Program-made: the position numbers and the translations under genes
Shown here: positions 62,178 to 64,000 of the stretch, piece by piece
Layout: every line of letters begins with the position of its first letter
Position numbering within the stretch: the stretch's first letter is position 1
From: VRUE01 sp036379955
Lineage (GTDB): Bacteria; Actinomycetota; Thermoleophilia; Solirubrobacterales; 70-9
Assembly (NCBI GenBank): GCA_036379955.1
Contig: DASVFR010000010.1
Location: 1-64,000 of the forward strand
DNA: 64,000 bases
Direction: 5' to 3'
Notes under the pieces: generated by a model
Databases searched by the model: none
What the model was told of the DNA's origin: nothing
What the model saw: only the letters and a program-made list of their open reading frames with translations

Positions 62178-63400
62178 GTGAGGACGGGACCCTCTCGGGT
62201 CGCTATGAGATCGGCGACCGGCTCGGCTCGGGCGGGATGTCGAGCGTGCACAAGGCGACCGACCGCACGCTTGAGCGCACGGTCGCGGTCAAGATCCTCG
62301 CCGAGCACCTCTCCGACGACGAGCGCTTCGTCGCCCGCTTCCGCCGCGAGGCGCTGGCGGTGGCGAAGCTGATCCACCCCAACATCGTTCAGGTCTACGA
62401 CACGGGGATCGACCGCGGCCGCCACTACATCGTGATGGAGTACGTCGACGGCCGCTCGGGCGCGCAGATCCTCCAGCGCCACGGCCCGCTCGACGCCGAG
62501 ACGGCGGCCGAGGTCGGCGCCCAGGCCTGCGCCGGGCTCGACTACGCGCACCGGCGCGGGATCATCCACCGCGACGTCAAGCCCGGCAACCTGATGATCG
62601 TCGGCGGTCCGGTGGGCGGCGGCCCGATGACGGTGAAGCTGACCGACTTCGGCATCGCCCGCGCCGTCGAACAGACTCGGATCACGCAGGTCGGCTCGGT
62701 GGTCGGCACCGCCGCTTACCTCTCTCCCGAGCAGGTGCGCGGCGAGGAGGCCACGCCGGCGACCGACGTCTACGCGCTCGGCGTCGTCCTCTACCAGTTC
62801 CTCACCGGCCGCCTGCCGTACGAGGGCTCGAGCCTGGCCGAGCTGGCCGTGCGACAGCAGAACGAGAAGCCGCTGCCGCCGAGCACCTACAACGACAAGA
62901 CCCCCGAGACTCTGGGCGGTGCCGTGCTCCGCGCCCTGGAGGGCGACCCGTCGCGCCGCTACGCCAGCGCCAGCGAGCTGGCCGGGGGCCTGGCGCTGGG
63001 AATGCAGGGTGAGGACGTGACCCTGCCGCCGGGTGAAGGCGCGACGCCGACGCACGTCCTCGACGTCGAGACGGCGACCCGCCGCCTCGACCGCACCGCC
63101 CAAACCGAGTTTCGCCCGGCGCCGTCGCCGACACGGCGGCCGGTGGCAAAGGCCCCCGTTCCCCCACCACCGCCGGCACAGCCCCGAGCTTCCGCCCAGA
63201 AGAAACGAGGCGCCCTCTCGAGGTTTGCCCGTTTCGTGATGGTGCTCGTGGCCTTGGTGCTCATCGCAGCCGCCGTCGCAACCGCAGTCATCTATGCGAC
63301 GGACAAGGCCACGGGCGTCAAAATCAAGGAAGTAACCGGCAACACGATCGACAAGGTTGTCGAAGAACTCGACGACCTGATCGAAAAGAACAAGGAATAG
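62174..63400 (+). CDS. Membrane Ser/Thr protein kinase (PknB-like)
   Basis: A 408-residue Hanks-type kinase. The glycine loop is LGSGGMSSVHKATD, the catalytic Lys is in VAVKIL, the catalytic loop HRDVKPGN, and DFG is in LTDFGIA, with activation-loop Thr residues in TRITQVGSVVGTAAY. One membrane helix lies near residues 352-376, followed by only about 30 extracellular residues. There are no PASTA repeats. It is coupled to the lipoprotein gene upstream. Confidence 0.92.
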   Translation: MSEDGTLSGRYEIGDRLGSGGMSSVHKATDRTLERTVAVKILAEHLSDDERFVARFRREALAVAKLIHPNIVQVYDTGIDRGRHYIVMEYVDGRSGAQILQRHGPLDAETAAEVGAQACAGLDYAHRRGIIHRDVKPGNLMIVGGPVGGGPMTVKLTDFGIARAVEQTRITQVGSVVGTAAYLSPEQVRGEEATPATDVYALGVVLYQFLTGRLPYEGSSLAELAVRQQNEKPLPPSTYNDKTPETLGGAVLRALEGDPSRRYASASELAGGLALGMQGEDVTLPPGEGATPTHVLDVETATRRLDRTAQTEFRPAPSPTRRPVAKAPVPPPPPAQPRASAQKKRGALSRFARFVMVLVALVLIAAAVATAVIYATDKATGVKIKEVTGNTIDKVVEELDDLIEKNKE

Positions 63401-63411
63401 AGCGGGTTCAG

Positions 63412-63558
63412 CGCGCGGGTCCTGTCGTCGGGGTGGGGGTGCCCGGCTTCGCGCTGGGTTTTTCGCCAGAAGAGTCTCCAGTTCGCTTGACGGCCAGTGG
63501 GGCGAAAAACGAGACGCCGCGCTGCGCCGGACACCCCCACCCCGACGCCACCCACGCG
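63412..63558. repeat. Hairpin repeat, family C (downstream of kinase gene)
   Basis: A 147-base hairpin almost identical to 29706-29854 except in the innermost loop. The pairing extends beyond the shared element into locus-specific flanks (AGAGCGG before it and AACCGCTCT after it). It lies between the kinase stop and the tgt stop, i.e. between convergent genes. No T-tract is visible. Confidence 0.9.
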
Positions 63559-63587
63559 AGAAACCGCTCTGGCTGAGCTTCCCTAAC

Positions 63588-64000
63588 TCAAACGGTGATC
63601 TCTTTCAGTGCATCCCAGGGAGACTGGCCGCCCAGGACGGCTGATGCATAGGCGTCGAAGCGCTTTGCATCGATCGCCCTACGGGCGCCCGCAGTCAAAC
63701 TCTGCATGTACGTCAGGTTGTGCAGGCAGATCAGGCGCACGGCGGTCAGCTCCTCGGCACGGGAGAGATAGCTGATGTAATCGCGATCGTGGCGCTGGCA
63801 GGCGGGGCAGGGGCAGCGTTCGACGATGGGGTCGCGATCGCCCTCGAAGCCCGCTTTGCGCAGATCGAGGCGGAAGCGGTTTTCTGGGTCGGGGACGAGG
63901 GCGACGCCGTGGCGGGAGAGGCGGGTTGGGACGGCGCAGTCGAAGACGTCGAGGCCGAGGGCGATGCCGGCGAGCAGGTCGTCGACCTCGCCGATGCCGA
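63588..64000 (-). CDS. tgt: Queuine tRNA-ribosyltransferase (3' part, runs off the window)
   Basis: The last 136 codons of tgt. The nucleophile region VFDCAVPTRLSRHG, with its catalytic Asp, is present, followed by the zinc site CPCPACQRHDRDY and the fourth ligand His in LICLHNLTYMQ. The end is short and basic, ALKEITV. The gene continues beyond position 64000. It is preceded on its 3' side by a family C hairpin. Confidence 0.93.
   Translation of the reverse strand, partial: GIGEVDDLLAGIALGLDVFDCAVPTRLSRHGVALVPDPENRFRLDLRKAGFEGDRDPIVERCPCPACQRHDRDYISYLSRAEELTAVRLICLHNLTYMQSLTAGARRAIDAKRFDAYASAVLGGQSPWDALKEITV

Overview
The window is a very GC-rich chromosomal segment in which GTG and TTG starts are common and neighbouring genes often overlap by 4 bases. 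The gene set (HrcA-DnaJ-PrmA, era-ybeY-phoH-yqeY, cytochrome c maturation genes with a Cys-type CcmE, alkB-rubredoxin-TetR) and protein style suggest a soil actinobacterium, probably class Thermoleophilia (Solirubrobacterales-like). That placement is inference: no rRNA or other taxonomic marker is present.

Layout. 1-7.8 kb, minus strand: a tryptophan operon (hisIE-trpE-trpG-trpD-trpC-[htrA]-trpF-trpB) with an HtrA protease gene inside it. 7.9-12.2 kb: yqeY, phoH, ybeY, era, a VapBC-type toxin-antitoxin pair and murI. 12.2-18.1 kb: a DUF2269-like membrane protein, prmA, an unusually short dnaJ, hrcA, two MaoC-type dehydratase genes and lepA. 18.3-27.1 kb: a large membrane protein, murJ, rpsT, holA, comEC, comEA and a cupin. 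27.2-39.6 kb: leuS, a SpoIIM-like protein, tRNA-Ala, an enoyl-reductase-like protein, an acidic protein, a DUF1801 protein, an orphan SF2 helicase, a triple-DUF190/CrcB/CrcB fluoride module, a deleted acetyltransferase remnant, a DUF2252 protein and two small proteins. 39.6-43.4 kb: a zinc uptake operon (permease-binding protein fusion, ATPase, second permease, Zur) behind a clear Zur-type box. 43.5-47.5 kb: dtd, two acetyltransferases, then a visibly AT-richer PaeR7I/XhoI-type restriction-modification pair. 47.5-49.7 kb: an alkane hydroxylase operon (alkB, a 59-residue rubredoxin, TetR) with a strong operator. 49.8-58.5 kb: secG, ccmF, ccmE, an SDR, a 973-residue secreted protein divergent from a small HTH regulator, a YdeI-like protein, tRNA-Gly, a CcmG/ResA-like thioredoxin and ccmH. 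58.5-64 kb: a degenerate ParA/CpsD-like protein, argS, a metallophosphoesterase, a lipoprotein, a membrane Ser/Thr kinase and the 3' part of tgt.

The most unusual signal is not a gene. At least 17 long palindromes are scattered through the window and fall into families. In some families a conserved core is flanked by arms that differ between loci but remain self-complementary. One pair, 11.7 kb apart and in opposite orientation, differs by a matched one-base deletion in both arms, so the stem is preserved. Seven palindromes lie within or overlap coding sequence: prmA has an in-frame extra segment, comEC has one, and a single membrane-protein gene carries four; another supplies the apparent start codon of an acetyltransferase gene. 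Others sit in operon gaps (trpG-trpD, alkB-rubA, dtd-acetyltransferase) and at gene ends. They look like a non-autonomous, hairpin-based repeat system. No transposase or RAYT gene is present in the window, so how they move or are maintained is unknown.
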